64,000 nucleotides of DNA, taken from Micromonospora sp. Llam0 (GTDB taxonomy: Bacteria > Actinomycetota > Actinomycetes > Mycobacteriales > Micromonosporaceae). Location of the stretch: assembly GCF_003751085.1 (NCBI RefSeq), contig NZ_RJJY01000001.1:2294001-2358000 (forward strand). Reading direction: 5' to 3'. Below, one piece after another: positions 18,333 to 26,190 of the stretch. Position 1 is the stretch's first letter; every line of letters starts with the position of its first letter. The translations under genes and the position numbers were made by a program. The notes beneath the pieces were generated by a model that was given only the letters and a program-made list of their open reading frames with translations, did not search any database and had not been told where the DNA came from.

Positions 18333-20660
18333 GCCGGCCGCAGCCGGTTCCGCACCGGCCACGTCCAGCCCGGCAGCGGCCGCCGCCAACCGGTCGGCCA
18401 ACGCCGGATGGGCCTGCCGAAGGCGACGCGCGGCGGACCGGTCGTCGAGCAACTGCCCCCACAGCACACCGCGAGCCTGGTCGAGCAGCTCGACGCCGGC
18501 GCCCGGATCGCCGCCGTCCACCGCCACCGCCGCCGCGTCCGCGCCGAGCAGGTGCCAACGCGCCAGCGCGTCCTCCTGGCCGCTGCGGCTGCGCCCGCGC
18601 CAGCTCAGTCGGGGAAGCTGGTCCAGAGCGACCCGGTAGCCGTCGGCGGCGGCCACCGGCTCACCCCGCCCGGCATGCAGGCCGGCCAGCTCCACGGCGG
18701 AGCTGACCAGCAGGTCGACCGGCAGCGTCGGGTCCTGCAGCACCTGCCGCCAGCCGTCCGACGCTGCCTCGGCGTCGCGCTCAGCGGCAGGGTCAGCCGG
18801 CACCCCGTCGCCGGGCGGTTCCGCAGCGGCCGCGGCGGGCGCGGTGCGCACGGACCGCTCCGGGCCCACCCACGAGTCCGGGTCGAGGCCACGCCGCTGC
18901 CGGTAGCGGTCCCGCAACGCCAGCGACAGTCCGTACCGCAGCCGGGCCGCCGACACGGCGGACGCGGCTTCCGGCGGCATCCGCGCCAGCACCCGCGTGC
19001 CGCGCTCCCCCACCTCGACCGCCCGATCGAGGCCGGCGGCGTCACCACCTTCGTACCAGCGACGACGGTAAATGCTGACCAGGTTGTTCAACCAGATGAC
19101 CAGGTCGGCAGCTGCGCCGACGTCGGCGGCCGGCAGCGCCTCCTCGGCGGCCCGCACGGCGGCCTCACCGAGCTCGACCGCCTCGTCGATCCGGCCGACC
19201 GACTTCAACCGCAGCGCGTGCATGGCCAGCGCCGCCGGCCGGTCCCGGTGCCAGTGCGGCAGTTCGGCCAGCAGCCGGGTGCTCACCTCCAGCGCGGTGT
19301 CCCGGGCATGCTCGTCGCCGTACGCATTCCACCGGTCGGCCGCGATCACCGCGTAGTTGCTGAGGTACGCCCACCGGGCCCGGTGGCCCTCCGGGCAGGC
19401 GTCCACCGCCTCCGCCGTCCGCAGCAACGCCTCGTCCAGATCGGATGGCTCGGCCCACCAGTCGTAGCGGGTGACGAGCGCGCTGCCCAGCGCCGACAAC
19501 GCCTGCGACCGGATCACCCCGTCGGATGCCGCCGCGCAGGCCTCGGTCGCCCGGTCGACCGCCGTGTCCAGAGCGGGCGAACCGCCGCCGTGTTCGGCGT
19601 ACAGCTCGGCCGCGCTGGCGAGGTTCGCCAGCCGCCGCGGCCGCTGCGGATGATCCGTCGGAGTCAGGTCGAGGACCTGCCGACCGAGGTCGACCACCCG
19701 CCGGTAGTCCACCGGCCAGCCAGGCGGCGCGTTGAGCAGGGCCATGCCGAGGTTCGTCAGGGCCAGCACCCGCTCCGGATGCCCGGGTGGGCAGCGCCGC
19801 ACCGCCGCCTCACCCAGCCGAATCGCCCGGGCCCGGTCAGCGTCCGGGCCGGGCAGCACCATCGTCCGGGCGGTCAGCGCCCGGCTGAGGTTACTCAGCA
19901 ACGCCACCCGTTTCGGGTGGCGCGGGCCGCTGTGCCGCAACGCGCCGACGCCGGCCACCACCGCCAGGTCGGCGAACTGCCGGCTGCCGGTGGCCTCGAA
20001 CCACAGCTGTGCCGCGTTGTCGAGCGCGTCGAGGGCCGGGGACAGCAGATCCTTCTCCGGGTCCTGGCCCGGTTCGGGCCGGCCGGCCCGGGCCACCGCC
20101 GCCGCCCGGCGGGCGGCCGCGATCGCCTGCGGAAGCTCGGCGACCTGGCCGCGCAGGTCCTGGTCGTGCACGATCATCGACGCGTACAGCGCCAACGCCG
20201 GGCCGAACAGCGGATCGCCATCCGGCAGTTGGCTGGCGGCCAGGTGCGCATACCAGAGCCCGGTGGTCAGACCGTCGGCGGAACCGGTGATGACCGACCG
20301 GGTCAGGTACGCCGTCGCGGCACCCGCCGTGCGCCGCAGCCGGTACGGGTCGTCCGCCGGCGTGTTGGTCAGGATCCGCTCGTACAGCCAGACCGCCCGG
20401 TCGGCCTTGGCCAGCGAGTGGTCCCGGTCCGCCTCGACGACCAGCCGCATCGCCTCGTCCAGCGCCTGCGCCGTCGCCGGCTCGACGAACGCCCGCCGGG
20501 CCCAGTTGCGTAGCCGGCCGGGCGGTCCGGTGCGCCGCTGGGCGAGCCGGGTCAGCCGCTGCTCGTGTTCCCGCTGACGCTCGGCGGCGGCGTCCGCGAG
20601 CGCCGGTCGACGTCGGCGCGCAGCCGGCGCGGGTCGACGCCGTGCCGGTCCAGCACCGCT
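18315..20660 (-). CDS. TPR-like protein of a CHAT-associated operon
   Basis: This long protein (about 780 residues) is Ala/Leu-rich and almost all helical, with repeats such as RAIRLGEAAVRRCPPGHPERVLALTNLGMALL and EAVELGEAAVRAAEEALP, the pattern of tetratricopeptide repeats of the kind found beside CHAT peptidases. It is third in a tight operon with the Clp-N and CHAT genes. The start is uncertain: the GTG at 20660 overlaps the Clp-N gene by 109 bases; a CTG at 20555 would give a four-base CTGA overlap like the GTGA overlap of the pair before it. The first certain conserved part is around RLRNWARRAFVEPATAQAL. Confidence 0.75.
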   Translation of the reverse strand, partial: SGAGPARRRPAPAARRRRPALADAAAERQREHEQRLTRLAQRRTGPPGRLRNWARRAFVEPATAQALDEAMRLVVEADRDHSLAKADRAVWLYERILTNTPADDPYRLRRTAGAATAYLTRSVITGSADGLTTGLWYAHLAASQLPDGDPLFGPALALYASMIVHDQDLRGQVAELPQAIAAARRAAAVARAGRPEPGQDPEKDLLSPALDALDNAAQLWFEATGSRQFADLAVVAGVGALRHSGPRHPKRVALLSNLSRALTARTMVLPGPDADRARAIRLGEAAVRRCPPGHPERVLALTNLGMALLNAPPGWPVDYRRVVDLGRQVLDLTPTDHPQRPRRLANLASAAELYAEHGGGSPALDTAVDRATEACAAASDGVIRSQALSALGSALVTRYDWWAEPSDLDEALLRTAEAVDACPEGHRARWAYLSNYAVIAADRWNAYGDEHARDTALEVSTRLLAELPHWHRDRPAALAMHALRLKSVGRIDEAVELGEAAVRAAEEALPAADVGAAADLVIWLNNLVSIYRRRWYEGGDAAGLDRAVEVGERGTRVLARMPPEAASAVSAARLRYGLSLALRDRYRQRRGLDPDSWVGPERSVRTAPAAAAAEPPGDGVPADPAAERDAEAASDGWRQVLQDPTLPVDLLVSSAVELAGLHAGRGEPVAAADGYRVALDQLPRLSWRGRSRSGQEDALARWHLLGADAAAVAVDGGDPGAGVELLDQARGVLWGQLLDDRSAARRLRQAHPALADRLAAAAAGLDVAGAEPAAAGGRGGR

Positions 20661-21445
20661 GACCCGGCCGCGGCGGCTTGGTCCAGCAGTGCCCGGGCCA
20701 GGTCGGCGACGCCGATAGTCGGCGGGGCCGACCGGGCGTCGGTGGTGTCGTCGCCGTCGACCAGCAGGCACATCGCCCAGGCCAGCGCCTCGTGCCCGGC
20801 TGTGGACAGCGGCAGGAGCCTCGCCGGCTGATCCGGATCGCCGGCAGGGGAACGATCGTGGGCGGCCAGCACCGACAGTGCTTCGGCGACGCCCGGTTCG
20901 TCGCCGGTGGCCAGTGCCAGCAGCAGATGGTCGGGGCCGGTCTCGGTCGCCCCGGCCCGCCCGGCACGCACCCCGGCGTCGACCACGGCCCGACCTGCGG
21001 CGGCGTCGAGTGCGTCGGTCAGGCCACGGACACCAAGGTAGCCGCCGACGGTCCGCCGACGTACCTGCTCGACGGTGGACCCGGTGGCGGTCCGCGCGGC
21101 GGCCAGCTCCCCGTCCGGCTCGCGCAACGCGGCCAGCAGCAGGTGCACCGGTTCGATCCCGGCCGCGCCGAACCGGCCGGCGACCGACGCGGCGGTCAGC
21201 AGCACCCGGACCAGGTTGGCGTCCGCCGGGCGGTGCACCGGCGCGGACCCCGGGATCGGCTGTTCCGGTACGCCGAGCGCCGCCAGCACCGGTGCGACGA
21301 CCGGGTCGCCGGCGGTCCGCAGCGCCACCAGCAGATCATCCACAGTGGTGCAGGTCGGTACGGTCGGCCGGTGGGCGGCCACTGCGTACGCGGCGTCGAC
21401 GACGGCCTGCGCCGCCGTGCCGTACCGGTCGCCCGCCCCGGTCAC
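20552..21445 (-). CDS. Clp N-domain-like repeat protein
   Basis: This 297-residue protein consists of several helical repeats like the Clp protease N-terminal domain (GIEPVHLLLAALREPDGELA, TGPDHLLLALATGDEPGVAEAL, GVADLARALLDQAAAAGSAVL) without an ATPase. Free-standing Clp-N proteins are thought to act as adaptors or peptide binders. The GTG start at 21445 forms a GTGA overlap with the stop of the CHAT gene, so the three proteins are probably made together. Confidence 0.78.
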   Translation of the reverse strand: MTGAGDRYGTAAQAVVDAAYAVAAHRPTVPTCTTVDDLLVALRTAGDPVVAPVLAALGVPEQPIPGSAPVHRPADANLVRVLLTAASVAGRFGAAGIEPVHLLLAALREPDGELAAARTATGSTVEQVRRRTVGGYLGVRGLTDALDAAAGRAVVDAGVRAGRAGATETGPDHLLLALATGDEPGVAEALSVLAAHDRSPAGDPDQPARLLPLSTAGHEALAWAMCLLVDGDDTTDARSAPPTIGVADLARALLDQAAAAGSAVLDRHGVDPRRLRADVDRRSRTPPPSVSGNTSSG

Positions 21446-22671
21446 GGGCCGGTGTGCGTGAACGGGCTCCACGCTGCCATCGGCGCCCCGGCGGCCCGCA
21501 CCTGGTGGACCGCGTCGTGCAGCGCGTACGCCGACCGGTCGGCGTCGAGCCGACCGTCGACCGCCAACGCGGTGTAGACAGCCTCGGCGACATCCGCCGC
21601 CGTCGCGTCCAGCACCGACCACAGGGTACCGATCACATGCCGGTAGCCGGTGTAGTGCAGGGCGGCGGTCAGGGTGATCGCCTCGTCGGGCAGGTTCACC
21701 CCACCGACGGCGGTCTTGCAGGCGGACAGGAACGCGAACTCGCCCTGGTACTGCTGCTGGCTGATGTCGGTGACGGTGAGCGCGCCGTCGTGCAGCAGCA
21801 GACCACCGTCGGAGGGCCGCTGGAGGTTCTGGTCACCGTGACAGGCGAAGTGCGCCCAGCGGTGCCGGGGCAGCTGGGCGAGGACCGCCGCCCGGGTGGC
21901 CTGCCCGTCGTCGAGGAACGTGCAGTTGCCGGGTAGCAGCCGACGCAGCACCGCCTGTTCCCGGGCGACGTTGCGCAGCGGCGGCTGGTCGGGGGTGTGC
22001 GGCAGGCCGACGACCAGCATCCGGGGGTCGGCCGGACCGTCCCGGCGGGCCTCGACGGCTTCCCGCAGCACCCGCAGGGTCGGCGTGTAGGAGGAGACCA
22101 CCCGGTCGATGACCGTACGTGGGGGCGTGCCAGGTGACGAACCACCGGCGGCGCGGTGGTAGCCGGCGGCGTGCAGCGGCAGCAGCGCCAGCGGCCCGGT
22201 CGGGCACCACCACATCCGCGGCCACGGTGCGCCGGCCGGTGGTGTGTCGGCCAGGCCGAGCGCGTCGAGCACCGGCCCGGCCACGTCGTCCCAGAGCCAT
22301 TCGCAGACGTCGGCGAGGGTGCCGTCGTCGGCCGGCGACGGCACGGTGTCGAACTCCCGGGCGGCGCGCTCCGCGACGCCGAGACTGGTCAGGTAGGCGT
22401 TGGCCCGCTCGGTGACGATCTGTGCGGTGAGCCGGGGCAGCTCGACCACGCGTACGCCGGTGGGTTCGACGATCAACGCGTCGCACCGCCACCGGCTGAC
22501 GTTGATCACCGCGACCGGCCCGTTGCGGGTCGCCGGCAGCAAGGTGGACAACCGGGGCGGCAGCAGGAAGTCCTCGAAGCCGGGCAGTTTGCGGACCTCG
22601 GCGACGGTGTCGTCCCACTCCCGGGCGGCCGCCATCCGCCGGTCGACGTCGCGTGACATCGGCGAACTCAT
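21442..22671 (-). CDS. CHAT-domain cysteine peptidase
   Basis: CHAT domains are caspase/clostripain-fold peptidases. In this 409-residue protein the catalytic histidine is in RWAHFACHGDQN and the cysteine in FAFLSACKTAVGG, followed by the typical DEAITLTAALHYTGYRHVIGTLW block. The N-terminal 200 residues hold DALIVEPTGVRVVELPRL and PLALLPLHAAG, also usual for the family. The ATG at 22671 has a GAGGAGGG ribosome site seven bases away. It heads the CHAT - Clp-N - TPR operon and is divergent from the P450-RiPP genes 129 bases away. The substrate is unknown; this family often cuts after basic residues. Confidence 0.9.
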   Translation of the reverse strand: MSSPMSRDVDRRMAAAREWDDTVAEVRKLPGFEDFLLPPRLSTLLPATRNGPVAVINVSRWRCDALIVEPTGVRVVELPRLTAQIVTERANAYLTSLGVAERAAREFDTVPSPADDGTLADVCEWLWDDVAGPVLDALGLADTPPAGAPWPRMWWCPTGPLALLPLHAAGYHRAAGGSSPGTPPRTVIDRVVSSYTPTLRVLREAVEARRDGPADPRMLVVGLPHTPDQPPLRNVAREQAVLRRLLPGNCTFLDDGQATRAAVLAQLPRHRWAHFACHGDQNLQRPSDGGLLLHDGALTVTDISQQQYQGEFAFLSACKTAVGGVNLPDEAITLTAALHYTGYRHVIGTLWSVLDATAADVAEAVYTALAVDGRLDADRSAYALHDAVHQVRAAGAPMAAWSPFTHTGP

Positions 22672-22800
22672 CGGACCCTCCTCGTCAGACTCTCCTTGAA
22701 CCTGTCGGACAGACAGTTTCGCCGGGACGGCGTTGTGTACGGAAACATCAGGTGACACGATCACGAAAAGCATTCACCTAATCCGATCGAGGAGGTGGAC

Positions 22801-22890
22801 ATGCGCACGCTGCGGCACCTGGCAGTCCGGCTGGTGGGCCGGAGGCGGGTCAGCGGCCGGTACGAGTGGTGGTACTACCACCAGGCGTAG
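22801..22890 (+). CDS. P450-RiPP precursor peptide 1
   Basis: This 29-residue open frame starts with ATG seven bases after GAGGAGGTG. The leader MRTLRHLAVRLVGRRRVSGR is rich in Arg and is followed by the aromatic core YEWWYYHQA. The downstream peptide at 24344 has nearly the same leader and another aromatic core. Short precursors with Trp/Tyr-rich C-termini beside one P450 are the hallmark of cross-linked RiPPs (biarylitides, atropopeptides). The Y-Y-H within the core recalls the biarylitide core. The identity as a precursor is strong inference; the product is not known. Confidence 0.85.
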   Translation: MRTLRHLAVRLVGRRRVSGRYEWWYYHQA

Positions 22891-22911
22891 ACAGCCGTCG
22901 GACACCGGGAA

Positions 22912-22946
22912 CGAGTGCAGGACCTCGGAGCGGGGTCCTGCACTCG
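22912..22946 (+). terminator. hairpin between precursor 1 and the P450 gene
   Basis: Arms CGAGTGCAGGAC (22912-22923) and GTCCTGCACTCG (22935-22946) pair perfectly over 12 bases with an 11-base loop. It begins 21 bases after the precursor stop and ends just before the P450 ribosome site. It probably lowers read-through so that more precursor than enzyme is made, or stabilises the precursor message. Confidence 0.65.
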
Positions 22947-22960
22947 GTAAGGAGCCACAG

Positions 22961-24265
22961 GTGGCACCGCGTAAGCAGGGCAACCGGCCACCGGGGCCGC
23001 GCGGGCACTGGCTCACCGGCAACACCCCGGCCTACGAGTCCGACCGGATCGGCTTCATCGAGCGCAGTCACCGCGAGTACGGCGACGTGTTCACGTTCGA
23101 CGACCGCACCGTGTTCGTGATCGACCCGGAGTTGGCTCACGACGTGCTCACCCGGCCGGGCAACGCTTTCCTGCCCGAGCTGGCCCCGTTCGACGCCCGC
23201 CCCGATCTCGACCGGGCCGCCGAGCGGGCCGAGGCCTGGATGCCGGCCCGCCGGGCGGCATGGGCCGGTCTCGACCGGCACGCCAGCGCCGCCGCGGACG
23301 GGCGTACCGTCCAGATCCTCGACGCGGCCCTCGACGCCGCCGCCGGCCGGGAAACCGACGTGCTGGCGATGATGCGACGGTACGCCGCCGCGACGATCGC
23401 CGACTACTGCTTCGGCGCCGACGCCGCAGGGGTTCCGGAGCTGCTCGCCGAGGGCGCCGCCGCCACCGCGCCGTTCGAGACCGCGACGTACGGGTTCGCG
23501 GCCTGGCTGCCGGTGCGCCGCAACCGTCGGTTCTTCCGCACGCACCGCGCGTTCACCGACGCCCTGCTGTCGGTGGTGCGACGCCGTCGGGCCGGGACGG
23601 CCCCGGCCGGTACGTCTACCCCGGATTTACTGGACGTGCTGCTGGCGGCCCGGCCGGCCATGCCGGACCGGGCGGTCGTGTCGACGCTGCGCCCGGTCCT
23701 GCTCGGCGGACACGGCGTGCCGGCCGCCGCGCTGACCTCGCTGATCTGGGAACTCTCCGGCCGACCGGAGCTGGTCGCCGCGCTGCGGGCGGAGGCGGGC
23801 GGACCGGCCGGGTCCGGCGACCCGCCGCCAGCGGACCGGCTACCGCTGGCCGAGGCCGTGGTCAACGAGGCGCTGCGGCTGTACCCGCCGGCGTGGCTGA
23901 TGACCCGGACCGCCCGTACGGCCACCGGGTTGGGGCCGTGGACGCTGCGGCCCGGCGACGAGGTGCTGATCGGCGCGTACCTGATCCACCGGGATCCACG
24001 GTGGTGGCAGCGGCCCGACGAGTTCGACCCCGGCCGGTGGGCCGCTGGCCGGCCGGCACCGGGGGCGGCGTTCCTGCCCTTCGGCGCCGGGCCCCGGGTC
24101 TGTATCGGTACGGCGTTGACCATGCGCCAGCTCACCCTCACCGTCTCCCGGCTGGCCCAGCGCGGCACGGTGGAGTCGTCGAACGCCGCCGCCACCCGGC
24201 TGCGGTTCGCCGGCCGACTCGCACCGGCCGGCCTACTGGCCCGATTTGTCGACGGAAGGTCGTGA
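22961..24265 (+). CDS. cytochrome P450, probable peptide cross-linking enzyme
   Basis: This 434-residue P450 has the K-helix ExxR at EALRLYPP (residues 303-306) and the heme loop FGAGPRVCIG with the ligand cysteine at residue 381. In the I-helix the usual acid-Thr pair is replaced: LLGGHGVPAAALTS has Gly, Val and Pro where most P450s have Glu/Asp-Thr-Thr. Loss of this pair is compatible with phenol-coupling chemistry rather than hydroxylation. The GTG start at 22961 has GGAG seven bases upstream. It sits between two precursor genes, so it is the likely enzyme that links Trp/Tyr/His side chains. No redox partner gene is nearby. Confidence 0.9.
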   Translation: MAPRKQGNRPPGPRGHWLTGNTPAYESDRIGFIERSHREYGDVFTFDDRTVFVIDPELAHDVLTRPGNAFLPELAPFDARPDLDRAAERAEAWMPARRAAWAGLDRHASAAADGRTVQILDAALDAAAGRETDVLAMMRRYAAATIADYCFGADAAGVPELLAEGAAATAPFETATYGFAAWLPVRRNRRFFRTHRAFTDALLSVVRRRRAGTAPAGTSTPDLLDVLLAARPAMPDRAVVSTLRPVLLGGHGVPAAALTSLIWELSGRPELVAALRAEAGGPAGSGDPPPADRLPLAEAVVNEALRLYPPAWLMTRTARTATGLGPWTLRPGDEVLIGAYLIHRDPRWWQRPDEFDPGRWAAGRPAPGAAFLPFGAGPRVCIGTALTMRQLTLTVSRLAQRGTVESSNAAATRLRFAGRLAPAGLLARFVDGRS

Positions 24266-24273
24266 TCACATCT

Positions 24274-24291
24274 CGTTGCGTACCCGCAACG
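24274..24291 (+). promoter_or_regulatory. small hairpin between P450 and precursor 2
   Basis: CGTTGCG (24274-24280) and CGCAACG (24285-24291) form a 7-base stem with a 4-base loop. It lies in the 78-base gap before the second precursor and could be an operator or an mRNA structure. Confidence 0.35.
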
Positions 24292-24343
24292 TGTATGCGA
24301 TGGTCATGAGAATTACTCACCTCGATCGAGCGAGGAGGTAGCC

Positions 24344-24433
24344 ATGCGGACACTGCGTCACCTGGCCGCCCGGCTGGCCGGCAGGAAGCGGGTCAGCGGC
24401 CGGTACATCTACTGGCCCTACCACTACGAGTAG
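24344..24433 (+). CDS. P450-RiPP precursor peptide 2
   Basis: This second 29-residue frame starts with ATG after GAGGAGGTAGCC. Its leader (MRTLRHLAARLAGRKRVSGR) differs from that of precursor 1 at only three positions, while the core is YIYWPYHYE instead of YEWWYYHQA. The upstream 30 bases are also similar (CTCACC...GATCGAG...GAGGAGGT), so gene and leader region were duplicated together and the core then diverged. One P450 lies between the two. The peptide would be cross-linked through its Tyr/Trp/His residues. Confidence 0.83.
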   Translation: MRTLRHLAARLAGRKRVSGRYIYWPYHYE

Positions 24434-24471
24434 ACCGACCCGGCGGACGACGTCGACGACTGCAGGACAGG

Positions 24472-24509
24472 GTCCCCGGGGCCCCGCCGATCGGCGGGGC
24501 CCCGGGGAC
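24472..24509 (+). terminator. perfect 38-base palindrome ending the RiPP unit
   Basis: The sequence 24472-24509 is a perfect inverted repeat of 19+19 bases, almost all G and C, 38 bases after the stop of precursor 2. Flanking ACAGGG and CCCTGT extend the stem. It separates the RiPP unit from the convergent esterase gene and is the strongest terminator-like structure in the window. Confidence 0.8.
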
Positions 24510-24550
24510 TCTCCCTGTCTGGCTGTCCGGGCCGGTGGTTCAGCCGCTGG

Positions 24551-25942
24551 TCAGCTGATGGTGCAGGCGGCGCCGTTGAGGGTGAACGAGGTCGGCGCCC
24601 CGGCGTTGCCGGTGTGGGTGGCCTGGAAGCCGATGTCCACCGAGCCGTTGACCGGGATACTGGCGTTGTAGGACATGTTGCGGGCCGTCACCTGACCCGA
24701 ATTCGGGGAGTAGGTGGCGTTCCAGCCCCCGGTGATGGTCTGCCCGCCGGGCAGGGTGAAGACCAGCGACCAACCGTTGACGGCGCTGGAACCGGTGTTG
24801 GTGATCCGGAAGTTCCCGGTCAGCCCGTTGTTCCAGGCGTTGATGGTGGCCGCGACCCGGCAGGCACCGGTAGGCGGCGGTTGCGTCGTCGGCGGCGGCA
24901 CGGTGGTGGGCGGCGGAGCCGTGGTCGGTGGCGGCGCGGTCGTGGGCGGCGGTGCGGTGGTCGGTGGCGGCGCGGTCGTGGGCGGCGGCGCCGTGGTCGG
25001 CGGCGGGGTCGAGGTCAACCCGAAGAACTCGATGGCGACGGCGGCCATGCCGCCGCTCGGCAGGCTGTGGCCGGCGCCCTGGACGCTGTACGCCTCGACC
25101 TGGACGGTGCCGGAGCTGTCAGCGAACTGGCGGCGGTTCCAGCTGGGCTGCGGGGTGTCGGTGCGGGTCGGGGTCTGGCTCAGCCCGAACACGTTGGTCC
25201 ACTGGTCGACCGCCTCCTGCAGCAACGAGTACGGCACCAGGGTGTCGGCGGTGCCGTGCCACAGCTGCGCCCGCGGCTGCGGGCCGGAGTAGCCCGGGTA
25301 CGCCTGACGGACGGCGTCACCCCACTGCTGCGGCGTCCGGTTCATGCTGCCGCCGGTGCACTGGCTGCTCCACGGCGGATAGTCGGCCGCGTTGGCGAAG
25401 CAGTTGTACGGCACCCCCATGAACGCCGACCCGGCCTTGAACACGTCCGGGTAGACGGCCAGCATGTGGTTGGTCATCATGCCGCCGGACGAACTGCCGG
25501 TGACGTACACCCGGTTGGGGTCGCCGCCGTACTGCTGTTGGGCGTACTGGACCATTGACATGATCGACACCGGGTCGCTGCCGCCGCCCCGCCGCTTCGC
25601 CGCCTCGGACCAGACGTCGAAGCAGTTGCCGAAGCCGGCCTGCTGGGTGGCGGTCGGGTAGATCACGATGAAGCCGTACCGGTCGGACAGTGAGGCGAAC
25701 TCGCTGCCGGAGTAGAAGCCGGGTCCGGATCCGCCGCAGCCGTGCATCGCCACGACGATCGCCGGGTTCGCCGGGCGGCTGTCCGGCACGTAGACGTGCA
25801 TCTGCATTCCGCCCGGGTTGTTGCCGAAGTTGGTCACCTGGACCAACGACGCCGCGTACGCCGGCCGGAGCGCCGGGACGACCAGGCCGGCGGCGACCAG
25901 CGACATCGCCATGCCGAGCAGCAGTTTTCGTCTGACTCTCAT
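24551..25942 (-). CDS. secreted PHB-depolymerase-type esterase with CBM2
   Basis: This 463-residue exported enzyme has a signal peptide (RRKLLLGMAMSLVAAGLVVP, cleavage near AYAAS), an alpha/beta-hydrolase domain of the PHB depolymerase / CE1 esterase type, a PPPTTA-repeat linker and a C-terminal cellulose-binding module family 2. The nucleophile serine is in YVTGSSSGGMM, the oxyanion block is MHGCGGSGPGF, the acid lies in WHGTADTLVPY and the His in QGAGHSLPSGG. It probably removes acetyl or feruloyl groups from plant polysaccharides. The ATG at 25942 follows GGAAGGAG; the open frame further up lacks a start signal. Confidence 0.93.
   Translation of the reverse strand: MRVRRKLLLGMAMSLVAAGLVVPALRPAYAASLVQVTNFGNNPGGMQMHVYVPDSRPANPAIVVAMHGCGGSGPGFYSGSEFASLSDRYGFIVIYPTATQQAGFGNCFDVWSEAAKRRGGGSDPVSIMSMVQYAQQQYGGDPNRVYVTGSSSGGMMTNHMLAVYPDVFKAGSAFMGVPYNCFANAADYPPWSSQCTGGSMNRTPQQWGDAVRQAYPGYSGPQPRAQLWHGTADTLVPYSLLQEAVDQWTNVFGLSQTPTRTDTPQPSWNRRQFADSSGTVQVEAYSVQGAGHSLPSGGMAAVAIEFFGLTSTPPPTTAPPPTTAPPPTTAPPPTTAPPPTTAPPPTTVPPPTTQPPPTGACRVAATINAWNNGLTGNFRITNTGSSAVNGWSLVFTLPGGQTITGGWNATYSPNSGQVTARNMSYNASIPVNGSVDIGFQATHTGNAGAPTSFTLNGAACTIS
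24868..25016. repeat. Pro-Thr linker repeats in the esterase gene
   Basis: About seven imperfect 21-base units encode PPPTTA/V between the catalytic domain and the carbohydrate-binding module. Such linkers are common in actinobacterial glycan enzymes and vary in copy number. Confidence 0.8.
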
Positions 25943-26190
25943 GCACCTGACTCCTTCCTGTCGTGTGCTGTCCCCTGTCGTGTGCCGGCCGACGGGACGT
26001 CCGGCCCTGCCCCGCCCGGCCTTCGCACGGCAACGTGTGGCACTTAGTGTTCCCGCCGGACAGACAAGTGTCAATCGATATAGCTCGATCATTGTCGAGG
26101 CCGGATCCGGGAACCCAGGTCACCTGCGCCAACCGGAGATCACGCCGTCTACAGTCGGTACCGCTGCCCCCGAGCCACGCCGGAGTGCCC

